Origin: Thermanaeromonas sp.
GTDB lineage: Bacteria > Bacillota > DSM-521 > Neomoorellales > Neomoorellaceae
Direction of reading: 5' to 3'
DNA length: 64,000 bases
NCBI RefSeq assembly: GCF_021890735.1
Contig: NZ_JAKKUR010000003.1
Span: forward strand, 22,349 to 86,348
Shown here: positions 1-7,982 of the stretch, piece by piece
Layout of the letters: each line of letters starts with the position of its first letter
Position numbering within the stretch: position 1 is the stretch's first letter
Notes under the pieces: model-generated
The model's database searches: none
Told to the model about the DNA's origin: nothing
The model's input: the letters and a program-made list of their open reading frames with translations, nothing else
Program-made: the position numbers and the translations under genes

Positions 1-468
1 TTAGAGTTTTTAAAGCCACGGGGCCAAAGGGTGGCTGTAGCCGTTTCTCCTCTTTTAAAAAGCGCCGACCTTGAAGCGGCGTTAAAAGAAGCGGGTTTTG
101 AAGTGGAGACAAGCGGGGCTTGGTTCGCCAGGGAAGCAGATAGCGGGATAGTGGAGTTCGACTTAGGGGTGGCGGAAACGGGAACTCTGGTCCACGATGC
201 TACAGACCTTTATAAACGCTTGGCCTCCATGCTCCCGCTTAATTGTGTGGCCGTCCTTCCGGCTAACCGCATCGTTCGTGATATGACACAAGCTTTTGAG
301 TATTACTTAGGACAAAAAACTTGGCCCGGTTACCTGGCCCTCGTGACCGGCCCCAGCCGTACGGCTGATATCGAACGCAGCCTTACCATCGGTGTCCACG
401 GGCCGGAGTGCCTTTTAATAGTTCTGGTGGAAGAAGGTGAGGGAAGTAATGCCGGGGACTCCCTTTAA
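1..468 (+). CDS. lutC: LutC-like lactate utilization protein, 3' part only
   Basis: The open frame runs in from the window edge, so the N-terminus is missing. The visible part is a LUD domain end: the run GVAETGTLVHDATDLYKR followed by LPANRIVRDM and the closing segment LVTGPSRTADIE is typical of LutC (YkgG). In other bacteria LutC works with LutA and LutB in an iron-sulfur complex that oxidises L-lactate to pyruvate. The stop codon overlaps the start of the next gene by about 20 bases, which indicates translational coupling. The family call is firm; the exact substrate is inferred from the lut context and from a lactate permease near 59-61 kb. Confidence 0.88.
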   Translation, partial: LEFLKPRGQRVAVAVSPLLKSADLEAALKEAGFEVETSGAWFAREADSGIVEFDLGVAETGTLVHDATDLYKRLASMLPLNCVAVLPANRIVRDMTQAFEYYLGQKTWPGYLALVTGPSRTADIERSLTIGVHGPECLLIVLVEEGEGSNAGDSL

Positions 469-2605
469 GGCAAGAGTAAGGCAGGCCCTCCTAAACCCCA
501 CTTTAAGGGGTGCTCTGGAGCGCTTTGCTGCGGATTATGTTGTAGCCAGGGAGCAGGTGTTCGCAGGCCGGGATTTCGAAGGGTTAAGGACTAAAATCGC
601 ATCCATCAAATCCGCTGCAGCCCTTCAGTTAAGGGAACTAGGCGAGGAATTTGCCCGGCAAGTGACTTTGCGCGGCGGCAAAGTGTTTTTTGCCCGGGAT
701 GCGGCTTCGGCTCGGGAATATGTACTGAAGGTAGCAAAAGAGCATGGAGTTACCCGGGTGGTAAAATCCAAATCCTTCGCTACAGAGGAGATACAGTTAA
801 ACGAGTATCTGGCCGAACACGGCATAGTATCTTACGAAACCGACCTCGCTGAATGGATCCTCCAGCTTATGCCCGGTGAGCGCCCTTCCCATATGGTGAT
901 GCCGGCTATCCACCTGCCTAAAGAAGAGGTGGCGAAGGTTTTTAGCCGCCACAAAGGTAGACCCGTAGAACCGGATATTAAAACTATGGTGCGCATTGCC
1001 CGGGAGGAATTAAGGGACAAATTTTTAACGGCCGGATTGGGTATAACCGGGGCCAATATAGCAGTAGCCGAGACGGGGACCATCATCCTTTTTACCAATG
1101 AAGGAAATGCTCGCCTGGCTACCACCCTCCCTCCTGTGCACATTGCCGTGGTGGGGTACGAAAAGCTGGTGCCGCGGATAAAGGATGTACTCCCTATCCT
1201 GGAAGCCCTCCCCAGGAGCGGTACGGCCCAACCTATAACGAGCTACGTTACTATGATCACGGGGCCGGTACCGGTTGGAGGTGTAGAAGGTACTGCCCTT
1301 AAGGAGTTTCACGTGGTTTTGCTCGATAACGGCCGGCTGGAGATGGCCAGGGATCCGGTTTTCCGGGAAGCCCTCCAGTGCATACGGTGTGCGGCCTGCA
1401 CCAACGTTTGCCCCGTGTTTCAGCTTGTAAGCGGCCAGGTATACGGTTTTGTTTATTCTGGAGGCATTGGGAGCATCTTAACGGCTTTCTTTAATTCCGT
1501 GGAGCAGGCAGCAGACCCCCAAAGCCTTTGCATAGGGTGCCGGCGTTGTACGGAGGTGTGCCCGGCTAAGATTAATATTCCTGATCTAGTGTTGGAGCTG
1601 CGGAAGAGGATAGCAAGGGAGCACGGCATGCCCTTTTCCTACCGCCTGGCCTTGCGGGGTGTGGTGGCTAAGCCTAAGGTTATGCAGGGGGTCCTTGCTT
1701 TAGGGAAAAAGCTACAGCGGCCCGTAACCGGTGGGCAGCCCTTTATTAGAAGCTTGCCCGGTCCTTTTAAAGGGTGGACCGAAGGGAGGAGCTTGCCGGC
1801 CCTGAGCTCCCGGCCGTTGCGTGAGCGGATAAGGGATTTAGAAAAAGCTCCGGTAGAACCCCGGCTGACGGCTGCCTTTTATGCCGGTTGCGTTATAGAT
1901 TATGTGTATCCCGAGATAGGGGAAGCTATATTTAGAGTATTACAGGGAGCAGGCGTCCAGGTAAGGTTTCCTTTAGACCAGGGCTGCTGCGGGGCGCCGG
2001 CTCTTTATACGGGAGATATAGAGACGGCTTTAAAGCTTGCCCGCTGGAACATTGAAGTGCTGGAGAGAGCTTCTACGGGGGTAATTATTACCGCGTGTCC
2101 CACCTGTGCTGTAGCTTTAAAACACAAACTGCCTTCCCTTTTAAGCGGAGAACCGACATGGTACGAAAGGGCTTTGGATATAGCGGCGAAGGTTAAAGAT
2201 TTTAACGAGCTGGTGCAGGAGATGGAGGTGAGTTTTCCTGGATTTAGCACAGGGGAAAGAATAAAAATCACCTATCACGACTCCTGCCATTACAAGCGCC
2301 ACTTGGGTTTAGCTCAGGTAGCTCGGGAGGTTTTAAAACGCCACAAAGGAGTAGAACTTGTGGAGATGCAAGAAAGCGACCGCTGCTGCGGTTTCGGCGG
2401 CTCATACACCCTTAAGTACCCGGAAATAAGCCAGGCCTTACTAGAGCGCAAGCTTCGCCGCATTTTAGAGAGCGGAGCCAGGATAGTGGTCACCGATTGC
2501 CCGGGATGTCTGGTGCAGCTTCGTGGGGGGCTGGATAAGACTTCTAGCCCTGTCCTGGCCAAGCATACAGCCGAAATTTTAGCGGCCGGGCAGGATCTGC
2601 GGTGA
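449..2605 (+). CDS. Fused LutB-LutA iron-sulfur lactate oxidase subunit
   Basis: About 718 residues that join two normally separate Lut proteins. Residues about 55-290 form a LutB-type LUD domain (ITGANIAVAETGTI). Two ferredoxin motifs follow, CIRCAACTNVCP near 310 and CIGCRRCTEVCP near 360. The C-terminal third carries two LutA-type cysteine-rich CCG domains (CCGAPALYTGD near 512, CCGFGGSY near 646), which in related proteins bind iron-sulfur clusters. All expected cysteines appear present. ATG 449 is preferred over GTG 437 because the run GAAGGTGAGG lies 6-10 bases ahead of it. The product should pass electrons from lactate oxidation to an unknown acceptor in the cytoplasm. An electron-bifurcating LldH/EtfAB-type role is not supported because no etf genes are visible. 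Confidence 0.88.
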   Translation: MPGTPFKARVRQALLNPTLRGALERFAADYVVAREQVFAGRDFEGLRTKIASIKSAAALQLRELGEEFARQVTLRGGKVFFARDAASAREYVLKVAKEHGVTRVVKSKSFATEEIQLNEYLAEHGIVSYETDLAEWILQLMPGERPSHMVMPAIHLPKEEVAKVFSRHKGRPVEPDIKTMVRIAREELRDKFLTAGLGITGANIAVAETGTIILFTNEGNARLATTLPPVHIAVVGYEKLVPRIKDVLPILEALPRSGTAQPITSYVTMITGPVPVGGVEGTALKEFHVVLLDNGRLEMARDPVFREALQCIRCAACTNVCPVFQLVSGQVYGFVYSGGIGSILTAFFNSVEQAADPQSLCIGCRRCTEVCPAKINIPDLVLELRKRIAREHGMPFSYRLALRGVVAKPKVMQGVLALGKKLQRPVTGGQPFIRSLPGPFKGWTEGRSLPALSSRPLRERIRDLEKAPVEPRLTAAFYAGCVIDYVYPEIGEAIFRVLQGAGVQVRFPLDQGCCGAPALYTGDIETALKLARWNIEVLERASTGVIITACPTCAVALKHKLPSLLSGEPTWYERALDIAAKVKDFNELVQEMEVSFPGFSTGERIKITYHDSCHYKRHLGLAQVAREVLKRHKGVELVEMQESDRCCGFGGSYTLKYPEISQALLERKLRRILESGARIVVTDCPGCLVQLRGGLDKTSSPVLAKHTAEILAAGQDLR

Positions 2606-3357
2606 AAAAGCACGAATACATCACTGGGAAGCCGGGGCCTGGGGGTGAAAAGGGTTTGAAGCTTAAACCTATAAGGACCAGGAAGATATACGAAGAGATA
2701 GTTAATCAAATTAAGGAACTCATCGGCGAAGGTAATTTAAAACCCGGTGACCGCCTGCCTTCCGAGCGCGAGTTGGCCGAGCGTTTGCACGTGAGCCGGG
2801 CGTCAGTGAGGGAGGCCTTAAGCGCCTTGGCTGCCATGGGGGTCATTACCATCCGGCCGGGGGAAGGGACCTTCGTGCAGGCGGTAAGGAACGGGGCTAT
2901 AGTAGAGCCTTTGGCTATGGCCCTCCTTATGGACCGGCAAGCCACGCTAGACTTGTTGGAAGCAAGAGAGATCTTAGAGACGGAAACGGCGGCCTTGGCC
3001 GCACGGCGGGCCTGCCCGGAAGAGATGGAAAAGTTGGAGGAGATTATAAAAGAGATGGAAGTGGAGCTAGAAGAGGGGCGCCTGGGAGAAGAGACGGATG
3101 TCCGCTTCCATCTTACCATAGCGGAAGCCGCTCACAATAGCGTTCTGTCCCGGCTAATGTACACTGTTTCCGATACCATACGCCAGGCCCTCCGGAGCAG
3201 CCGCCAGCGGTTATACCAGACACCCGAAAATGCGGAAAAGTTGTACCTGCAGCATAAGGCCATTTACGAAGCCATAATCTCGCGCGACGCCAGGGGAGCC
3301 CGTCGGGCCATGGCCGACCACCTTAAATTTGTGGCTCGGGAGCTTAAGAAGGGGTAG
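2602..3357 (+). CDS. GntR family regulator, FadR/LldR subfamily
   Basis: An N-terminal winged helix-turn-helix (KPGDRLPSERELAERLHVSR, residues about 48-67, followed by ASVREALSAL) is joined to an all-helical FCD ligand domain with the metal-type histidines of the family (DVRFHLTIAEAAHN near 170, LQHKAIYEAI near 220). This is the architecture of FadR and of the lactate regulator LldR. Its GTG start overlaps the stop of the lutBA fusion (GTGA), so the two are coupled. TTG 2656, with GGGGGTGA eight bases upstream, is an alternative start that removes 18 non-conserved residues. FadR-form operators were found at 59224 (lactate permease) and 15021 (UxaA pair); control of these by this protein is inferred. 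Confidence 0.88.
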   Translation: MKKHEYITGKPGPGGEKGLKLKPIRTRKIYEEIVNQIKELIGEGNLKPGDRLPSERELAERLHVSRASVREALSALAAMGVITIRPGEGTFVQAVRNGAIVEPLAMALLMDRQATLDLLEAREILETETAALAARRACPEEMEKLEEIIKEMEVELEEGRLGEETDVRFHLTIAEAAHNSVLSRLMYTVSDTIRQALRSSRQRLYQTPENAEKLYLQHKAIYEAIISRDARGARRAMADHLKFVARELKKG

Positions 3358-3378
3358 TTTTAGGAGGGAGCAGGGATA

Positions 3379-4236
3379 TTGACTAGGGAGCTCTTCGGGG
3401 ATTCTCTTTTTTGGGAGAAGATGTGGCAGGAGGCCAGGGCCAAAAGCCTTTACGGAAGGCGGCTTCCCGGCAGGGAGGAAGAGTACTGGAACCGCAGGGC
3501 AGCAAGCTTCACTAGCCATTCCCGGAGCCGTGAAGCCCAGGAAAGAGCAGCCAACATCCTTCACTTGTTGGGGCACCGTAACGTCCTGGACCGGGAGGCA
3601 GAAGTTCTAGATATAGGATGCGGCCCGGGGACTTATGCTTTAGTACTGGCCCGCCGGGTCAGGCGGGTGGTAGCCCTGGATCCGTCCCCAGAGATGCTTT
3701 CTGCTCTAAAAAGACGGATGCAAGAAGAGCGGCTGGAAAATATTGAGGTTGTCCAAGCGGCCTGGGAAGATGTAGATTTGGAGGACCTGGGGTTTAAGAA
3801 GCGTTTTAAAGCGGTGCTGGCCCTTATGACCCCGGGGATCCGTGATGCAGCTACCTTAAAGAAAATGATAGAGGCTTGCCACGGAGTGTGTGTACTGGGG
3901 GGGCACGTCCGGCAGGAGGAAGAGGGCCGGCGGGAACTTTGGCGAAAGCTTATCGGGGGTGAAATACCTCCTCTAGCCCCGGAGGCTTTTTATATTTTTC
4001 ACCTTCTTTATTCATGGGGTTATCTCCCCTCTTTAGAATTAGAGCGCCGACCCATCTGGAGGGAAATGAGCGTAGATGAGGCCGTAGCGGAGTACGAAAA
4101 CTTCTTTTACCCGTATATAGACCTTAACGACCAGGCCCGCAGAATTATTACAGATTACGTCGTTTCTCATGCCGTGGAAGGCAAGTACATTCAAAAAAGA
4201 GAATTTATAGCAGCCTACCTATGCTGGAGCGTCTGA
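3379..4236 (+). CDS. Class I SAM-dependent methyltransferase
   Basis: The 285-residue protein has a Rossmann SAM-binding core: motif I VLDIGCGPGTYALVLARR near residue 76, an acidic ribose-binding turn VVALDPSPEML near 98, and a later strand FKAVLALMTPGI near 150. The N-terminal 65 residues (WNRRAASFTSH) resemble the lids of small-molecule methyltransferases. The substrate cannot be told. The start is TTG, supported by GGAGGGAG about nine bases upstream. The 3' end overlaps the convergent norB gene by 22 bases, so no terminator separates them. It follows the GntR gene by 21 bases and may be co-transcribed with the lut genes. Confidence 0.8.
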   Translation: MTRELFGDSLFWEKMWQEARAKSLYGRRLPGREEEYWNRRAASFTSHSRSREAQERAANILHLLGHRNVLDREAEVLDIGCGPGTYALVLARRVRRVVALDPSPEMLSALKRRMQEERLENIEVVQAAWEDVDLEDLGFKKRFKAVLALMTPGIRDAATLKKMIEACHGVCVLGGHVRQEEEGRRELWRKLIGGEIPPLAPEAFYIFHLLYSWGYLPSLELERRPIWREMSVDEAVAEYENFFYPYIDLNDQARRIITDYVVSHAVEGKYIQKREFIAAYLCWSV

Positions 4237-5603
4237 AAGATTACTAAGCGAAAGAAATGGAGCCACATTTCCAGAGCTAACAGAAAGGCACCAGCACCGA
4301 AGACGGCCCCCCCTGCTGCCCGGAGCAGGAGGTAGGGATGAAGCAACAGGTGAGTCCGGGTGAAATTTAGGCCTGCCACATAACATAAGTAGCTTTGCAG
4401 TAACCCGGTTAATATCAAACTGCCGCTCATTATAGCTAGGCCGGAGTTAAGAAGGATAACGGATAGTTTTACGCGCTTTTTGTGGGCAGCGCTAAGGCTA
4501 TACCTTCGGGTGAGGATAAAATAGCTGGTACCCAGCACCAGAAATCCAAAAAAGCCGAAGAGGGCCATGTGGGAGTGGGCGGAAGTTAAATAAGTACCGT
4601 GGACGTAAAAATTAAGGGGCGGCAAGGCTAAAAGAAAGCCCAGCAACCCCACACCCACTATATTCCAAAAGACACTGGAGTAAAAGAAGTAAAGGGAAAT
4701 ATGGTTCAAATTGGAGGAATATAAAGAGCGGAAAGCCGTAATCCCTAAAAGAACTATCGGAATTACCTGTATAGCACTTGCTGCGGCCCCTATAAGCTGC
4801 CAAAACCGCGGTAGGCCGATCCAGTAGAGGTGGTGGGCTGAAGCCAGGGCGCCGGAAAAAAGGACCAGGATTGCCTCCCATAAGATTAGCCGTTTAGCCC
4901 GGTTTAAAGGGACTACCTTAAGGGTGGCCAGCCAGAGGGAGGCTACGGTAGTGGCTACAAGTTCTAAGCTACCTTCTTCCCACAGGTGAACTACCAGGAA
5001 CCGGAAGGTATCGTCTACGGTGGGGTGCAAGACGGGAAAAAGGTTGGGTAGATAAAGGAGAGAGGCAAGGAGAAAGCCGCTGAACATTATGATCGTTTCC
5101 GGGTGATAAAGCAGTCTGTTTTTAAATATAGAGATTAAGAGATTAAGGATAAAGAATAAGAATCCTACCAGCAAAGCAACTTTAAAAGGGAAGGGTGCTT
5201 CAAGATATTCCCTACCCTCGGTATGACCTAAAGCCAGGGAGGCCAAAAGCAGAAGGATAGTTATAAGCAAATACCAGAAATTCCACTTTATCAGCTTGGG
5301 AGTATAAAGTTCGTTACCCGTGAATTCTACTATAAAATAGCAGGCACTTCCCATAATACCTAAAAGAGGCCATAGCAGGCTCAAATTAAGGTGCATAGCC
5401 CGGCCGCTGGTGAAGGCTATGGGGGTCGGGAGATCGGGAAACACGAGATGAAGGGATCCTCCGGTGGCCAGAAAGCTTTGTAAAGCTAAAAATGTAAATA
5501 CGGATAATGCATAAGGATAGCTTGCCTTTTGCGAGGGGCTGTCATGGTCTTTATCTTTTTTGTTCCCTTTTTTAAAAAACAACTTAAGAAAGAACTCCAA
5601 CAT
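4215..5603 (-). CDS. norB: Nitric oxide reductase catalytic subunit (NorB-like)
   Basis: A 462-residue, about 12-helix membrane protein of the heme-copper oxidase superfamily, as long as cNOR NorB. Visible ligands are His71 (GRAMHLNLSLLW), His206 and Glu210 (HLWEEG), the His257-His258 pair (SAHHLYWIG) and His343/His345 (HSHMALFG). Together these match the low-spin heme, FeB and heme b3 ligands of NorB. Glu214 is also kept. The position equivalent to the second conserved active-site glutamate of cNOR (Glu280 in Pseudomonas numbering, motif SALEP) is Gln279 here (SAIQV). It lies 16 bases after norC on the same strand. The enzyme would reduce NO to N2O at the membrane; the Gln and the unusual NorC leave room for a divergent NOR subfamily. 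Confidence 0.85.
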   Translation of the reverse strand: MLEFFLKLFFKKGNKKDKDHDSPSQKASYPYALSVFTFLALQSFLATGGSLHLVFPDLPTPIAFTSGRAMHLNLSLLWPLLGIMGSACYFIVEFTGNELYTPKLIKWNFWYLLITILLLLASLALGHTEGREYLEAPFPFKVALLVGFLFFILNLLISIFKNRLLYHPETIIMFSGFLLASLLYLPNLFPVLHPTVDDTFRFLVVHLWEEGSLELVATTVASLWLATLKVVPLNRAKRLILWEAILVLFSGALASAHHLYWIGLPRFWQLIGAAASAIQVIPIVLLGITAFRSLYSSNLNHISLYFFYSSVFWNIVGVGLLGFLLALPPLNFYVHGTYLTSAHSHMALFGFFGFLVLGTSYFILTRRYSLSAAHKKRVKLSVILLNSGLAIMSGSLILTGLLQSYLCYVAGLNFTRTHLLLHPYLLLRAAGGAVFGAGAFLLALEMWLHFFRLVIFQTLQHR

Positions 5604-5619
5604 TCCTTTTTGATTCCTT

Positions 5620-6027
5620 CTATTTTTGGGCTGAGCTATTCCTTACCGGTTTAGGGGGCCACCCGTGGGTATCGATTTCGCTTACTTTTTCTAGAAAGGA
5701 TATAACGCTTTTTGCTTGTTCTGGATCTAGAGCAATATGGCGCAATTGCTTAGCAGGAGGTAAAACAGGGGGAGAGGTTAAAAAGGCTAGCAATTCCTCT
5801 TTAGTTTTGGTGGCAGTTACAAAGGTAAGATCGCCCCCTGAGTAACCCCCGTTCCCGAGTAAAGTGTGACATTCGATGCACCCTTTTTCCTGCCAGATTT
5901 TTTTCCCGGCCATGGCTTCTTCAGGCCAGGTTTCCTCGTATAAGGGCTTAAGGGAATAGAAAAGGGGTAGCCCGAAGAGAAGCAGGGAGACGAGTAAAGT
6001 TATAAGGTAAACCCCCAGGGATTGCAT
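5620..6027 (-). CDS. norC: Membrane-anchored cytochrome c (NorC-like) without axial Met
   Basis: 135 residues: one N-terminal membrane anchor (about 5-24), then a single c-type heme site CIECH (Cys50, Cys53, His54) in the NorC context CHTLLGNGG, and the NorC end motif SEIDTHGWPP. It should feed electrons to NorB from outside the membrane. In known NorC proteins a methionine about 40 residues after CXXCH is the sixth heme ligand. Here no methionine exists downstream of the heme site; the matching region reads KQLRHIAL, so His97 (or a free site) may replace it. The start is ATG with AAAGGAGAAA ten bases upstream. It is the first gene of the norCB pair. Confidence 0.85.
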   Translation of the reverse strand: MQSLGVYLITLLVSLLLFGLPLFYSLKPLYEETWPEEAMAGKKIWQEKGCIECHTLLGNGGYSGGDLTFVTATKTKEELLAFLTSPPVLPPAKQLRHIALDPEQAKSVISFLEKVSEIDTHGWPPKPVRNSSAQK

Positions 6028-6262
6028 GGGCTTAAAGTTTCTCCTTTGGGCTTGCTTTTCTTAGCTGCATGCTTTTTTAGTTTACCTTTAACAACAGGGT
6101 TTTATGTATATTTCGGGCAGAAAAGGTCGGAAGCTTGGTGGTATAGGGCAACAGGACTGGCCTAAGATGATTGGAGATTTAAGATGATTAAAGATAACAA
6201 AAGAAGGAAATAGGGGAGATATATAGAATTACACGAAGGATAGACATAAAGGAGTGAAGAAA
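6028..6262. promoter_or_regulatory. Divergent spacer between norC and the hydroxy-acid oxidase gene
   Basis: Both neighbours start from this 235-base spacer, so two divergent promoters are expected. No clear -35/-10 pair stands out. A 10-base direct repeat TAAGATGATT occurs at 6163-6172 and 6180-6189 (17 bases apart), which could be a regulator site. The right edge holds AAAGGAGTGA, the ribosome site of the gene at 6263. Confidence 0.4.
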
Positions 6263-7288
6263 ATGGATCTGGAAGAGGTGCGCGAGAGGGCGCGGGAGGT
6301 TCTTAGAGGGATTTGCAGGGTGTGCGCTGTATGCAATGGTCGGAATTGCCCCACCGGGGTACCCGGAATGGGAGGGGCAGGTACGGGGGAAGGTTTCCGC
6401 CGCAACATTGATGCTCTGGCCAGTTGGAAGTTGAACCTGCGGGTGTTACATTCTAGGAAAGTACAGGATACTGGTTTTGAATTTTTCGGCCACAAATTGC
6501 CTTTTCCCATTTTGGCAGGAGCTATAGCAGGAGCCAAGGTAAATTTTGGTGGGAGGTTGGAGGAGAGAGAGATAGCTCGGGCGCTGGTTTTGGGGGCTAA
6601 GGCTTGTGGGACGGTGGCTTTAACGGGCGACGGCCCAGATCCCGAGGTTTTTTCCGCAGGCTTAGCTGCCATTAAAGAGGCCGGCGGGTGGGGTATTCCG
6701 GTTATCAAGCCCAGAGCTAACGAGGAAATTATAAAGCGTATTCGAGAGGCGGAAAAGGTAGGTGCCCTAGCCATAGCTATTGATGTAGATGCGGCAGGTT
6801 TGCTCAATATGACAAGGGTTGGCCAGACGGTAGAACCTAAAACAGTGGAAGACATCCTGGAGATTGCTCGGTCCACTTCTCTACCTTTGATTTTAAAGGG
6901 TGTCATGACTGTGGCCGATGCTGAAGCGGCTTTAGCCGGTGGCGCAGCAGGTATAGTGGTATCCAATCATGGAGGCCGGGCCCTAGATCATACCTTGGGG
7001 ACGGCGGATGTATTGCCGGGCATAGCGGCCGCCGTCCAAGGGAAACTTATGGTTTTGGCTGATGGAGGGGTCCGTTCAGGAGTAGATGTGCTTAAAATGC
7101 TGGCCCTTGGCGCGCAGGCTGTTTTGGTAGGCCGACCTTTATTAATCGCTGCCTGTGGAGGAGGACCTGATGGGGTTAAGGCCCAGTTGGAATCCTTAGC
7201 TCAGGAACTTACGGTGGCCATGCGCCTTACAGGGTGCGGAAACTTGCGGGATATATCTTCAGAAATAATAACGCCTGTTAGGTCCTAA
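6263..7288 (+). CDS. FMN-dependent alpha-hydroxy-acid dehydrogenase/oxidase
   Basis: A TIM-barrel flavoprotein of the lactate/glycolate oxidase family (341 residues). Family marks are the flavin/substrate segment LPLILKGVMTVADAEAAL, the catalytic-His/Arg motif SNHGGRALDHT, and the phosphate-binding end LADGGVRSG with ALGAQAVLVGRP. It starts with a four-cysteine cluster (CRVCAVCNGRNC, about residues 18-29) that ordinary plant or animal glycolate oxidases lack. Related clostridial proteins carry a similar cluster, and its function is unknown to me. ATG 6263 is chosen over GTG 6254 because AAAGGAG is correctly spaced from it. Lactate, glycolate or another 2-hydroxy acid is possible. Confidence 0.82.
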   Translation: MDLEEVRERAREVLRGICRVCAVCNGRNCPTGVPGMGGAGTGEGFRRNIDALASWKLNLRVLHSRKVQDTGFEFFGHKLPFPILAGAIAGAKVNFGGRLEEREIARALVLGAKACGTVALTGDGPDPEVFSAGLAAIKEAGGWGIPVIKPRANEEIIKRIREAEKVGALAIAIDVDAAGLLNMTRVGQTVEPKTVEDILEIARSTSLPLILKGVMTVADAEAALAGGAAGIVVSNHGGRALDHTLGTADVLPGIAAAVQGKLMVLADGGVRSGVDVLKMLALGAQAVLVGRPLLIAACGGGPDGVKAQLESLAQELTVAMRLTGCGNLRDISSEIITPVRS

Positions 7289-7360
7289 GTTGAGCTAGAG
7301 CCCACTTTGGGACGTGTAGGCTACTCTGGCCTCTATAGCCCCTGTTAGGCCCTAAGCTAA
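7274..7360. repeat. Imperfect direct repeat copying the end of the preceding gene
   Basis: CCTGTTAGGTCCTAAG at 7274-7289, which includes the stop codon of the hydroxy-acid oxidase gene, recurs as CCTGTTAGGCCCTAAG at 7341-7356. The two copies are 67 bases apart and differ at one of 16 positions. The spacing is close to the 66 bases seen for the repeat at 21403. Confidence 0.7.
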
Positions 7361-7397
7361 GGTCTGCCAAAATGACTTAAGGGGAGGTATAAGCTTG

Positions 7398-7745
7398 ATG
7401 GACAGGTTTTTTAGCGTTTCCGAAATTGTAAAAGGGTTATCTTCCGGTAACCGGGCGACAAAGACGGTTCTTTACGAAAACGACCGGACCAACACCGCCA
7501 TTTGGTACGTGCCCCCGGGGGAAGAAGTGGTAGCCCATTGGCACCCCAACAGCGATGATGTCTGGGTTATTTTAAGCGGTGAAGGAGAATATTATCTGGG
7601 TGACGGTACCACTCAGACGGTGAGAGCGGGTATGGTAGCTGTAGCCTTCAAGGGCCAGATCCACGGAGTAAAGGCAAAAGGTTCGGAACCGTTAATATTT
7701 GTGGCCTTTCAGTCTCCCGTACCGGCAGAAATGATTAAAATATAA
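7398..7745 (+). CDS. Small cupin-domain protein
   Basis: 115 residues forming a single cupin barrel. Motif 1 is visible as VVAHWHPNSDDVWVILSGEG (two histidines plus an acidic residue, residues about 45-64) and motif 2 as the later His in FKGQIHGVKA. These would hold one metal ion. Single cupins act as isomerases, dioxygenases, lyases or ligand-binding proteins, and nothing here chooses between them. GGGGAGGT lies just upstream; TTG 7395 and ATG 7398 are adjacent possible starts. It follows the hydroxy-acid oxidase gene after a 109-base gap containing a direct repeat. Confidence 0.75.
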   Translation: MDRFFSVSEIVKGLSSGNRATKTVLYENDRTNTAIWYVPPGEEVVAHWHPNSDDVWVILSGEGEYYLGDGTTQTVRAGMVAVAFKGQIHGVKAKGSEPLIFVAFQSPVPAEMIKI

Positions 7746-7759
7746 TGACCATGGCCTAC

Positions 7760-7788
7760 TTGACAAAGGAGGAATAGCCGCCTAAAAT
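7760..7788 (+). promoter_or_regulatory. Sigma-A-type promoter of tRNA-Gly
   Basis: A perfect -35 box TTGACA (7760-7765) and a -10 box TAAAAT (7783-7788) are separated by 17 bases. The predicted start lies just ahead of the tRNA. Confidence 0.8.
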
Positions 7789-7802
7789 AGAAAGTGCAAC
7801 GG

Positions 7803-7877
7803 GCGGAAGTAGCTCAGTGGTAGAGCATCGGCTTCCCAAGCCGAGGGTCGCGGGTTCGAATCCCGTTTTCCGCTCCA
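7803..7877 (+). tRNA. tRNA-Gly, anticodon CCC
   Basis: A 75-base cloverleaf with the CCA end encoded. Acceptor stem GCGGAAG pairs with TTTCCGC; the D stem is GCTC/GAGC; the anticodon stem TCGGC/GCCGA holds the loop TTCCCAA, giving anticodon CCC (reads GGG). The T arm has the standard TTCGAAT loop, with one G-T pair in its stem. It has its own promoter and terminator, so it is a single-gene unit. Confidence 0.95.
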
Positions 7878-7893
7878 GCCTGTTTTCCCGGAA

Positions 7894-7924
7894 GGCTTCC
7901 CGGTGATTACCGGGAGGCCTTTTT
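7894..7924 (+). terminator. Rho-independent terminator after tRNA-Gly
   Basis: An 11-base-pair stem (GGCTTCCCGGT with ACCGGGAGGCC, one G-T pair), a GATT loop and a run of five T. It lies 16 bases after the tRNA. Confidence 0.85.
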
Positions 7925-7982
7925 AGTTTGGCAAGGATCAATTTGTTCGTTTTTTCATACCTTAGGCGGGGGAAGAAATTTA

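Noticed and set aside
6229-6966. 245-codon reverse frame opposite the hydroxy-acid oxidase gene
   Set aside because: It mirrors conserved codons of a clear flavoprotein gene, is rich in Ala/Ser/Pro as expected of an antisense shadow, and matches no family.
7803-7877. tRNA-Gly as an integration site of a mobile element
   Set aside because: No integrase, no duplicated tRNA end and ordinary genes on both sides.
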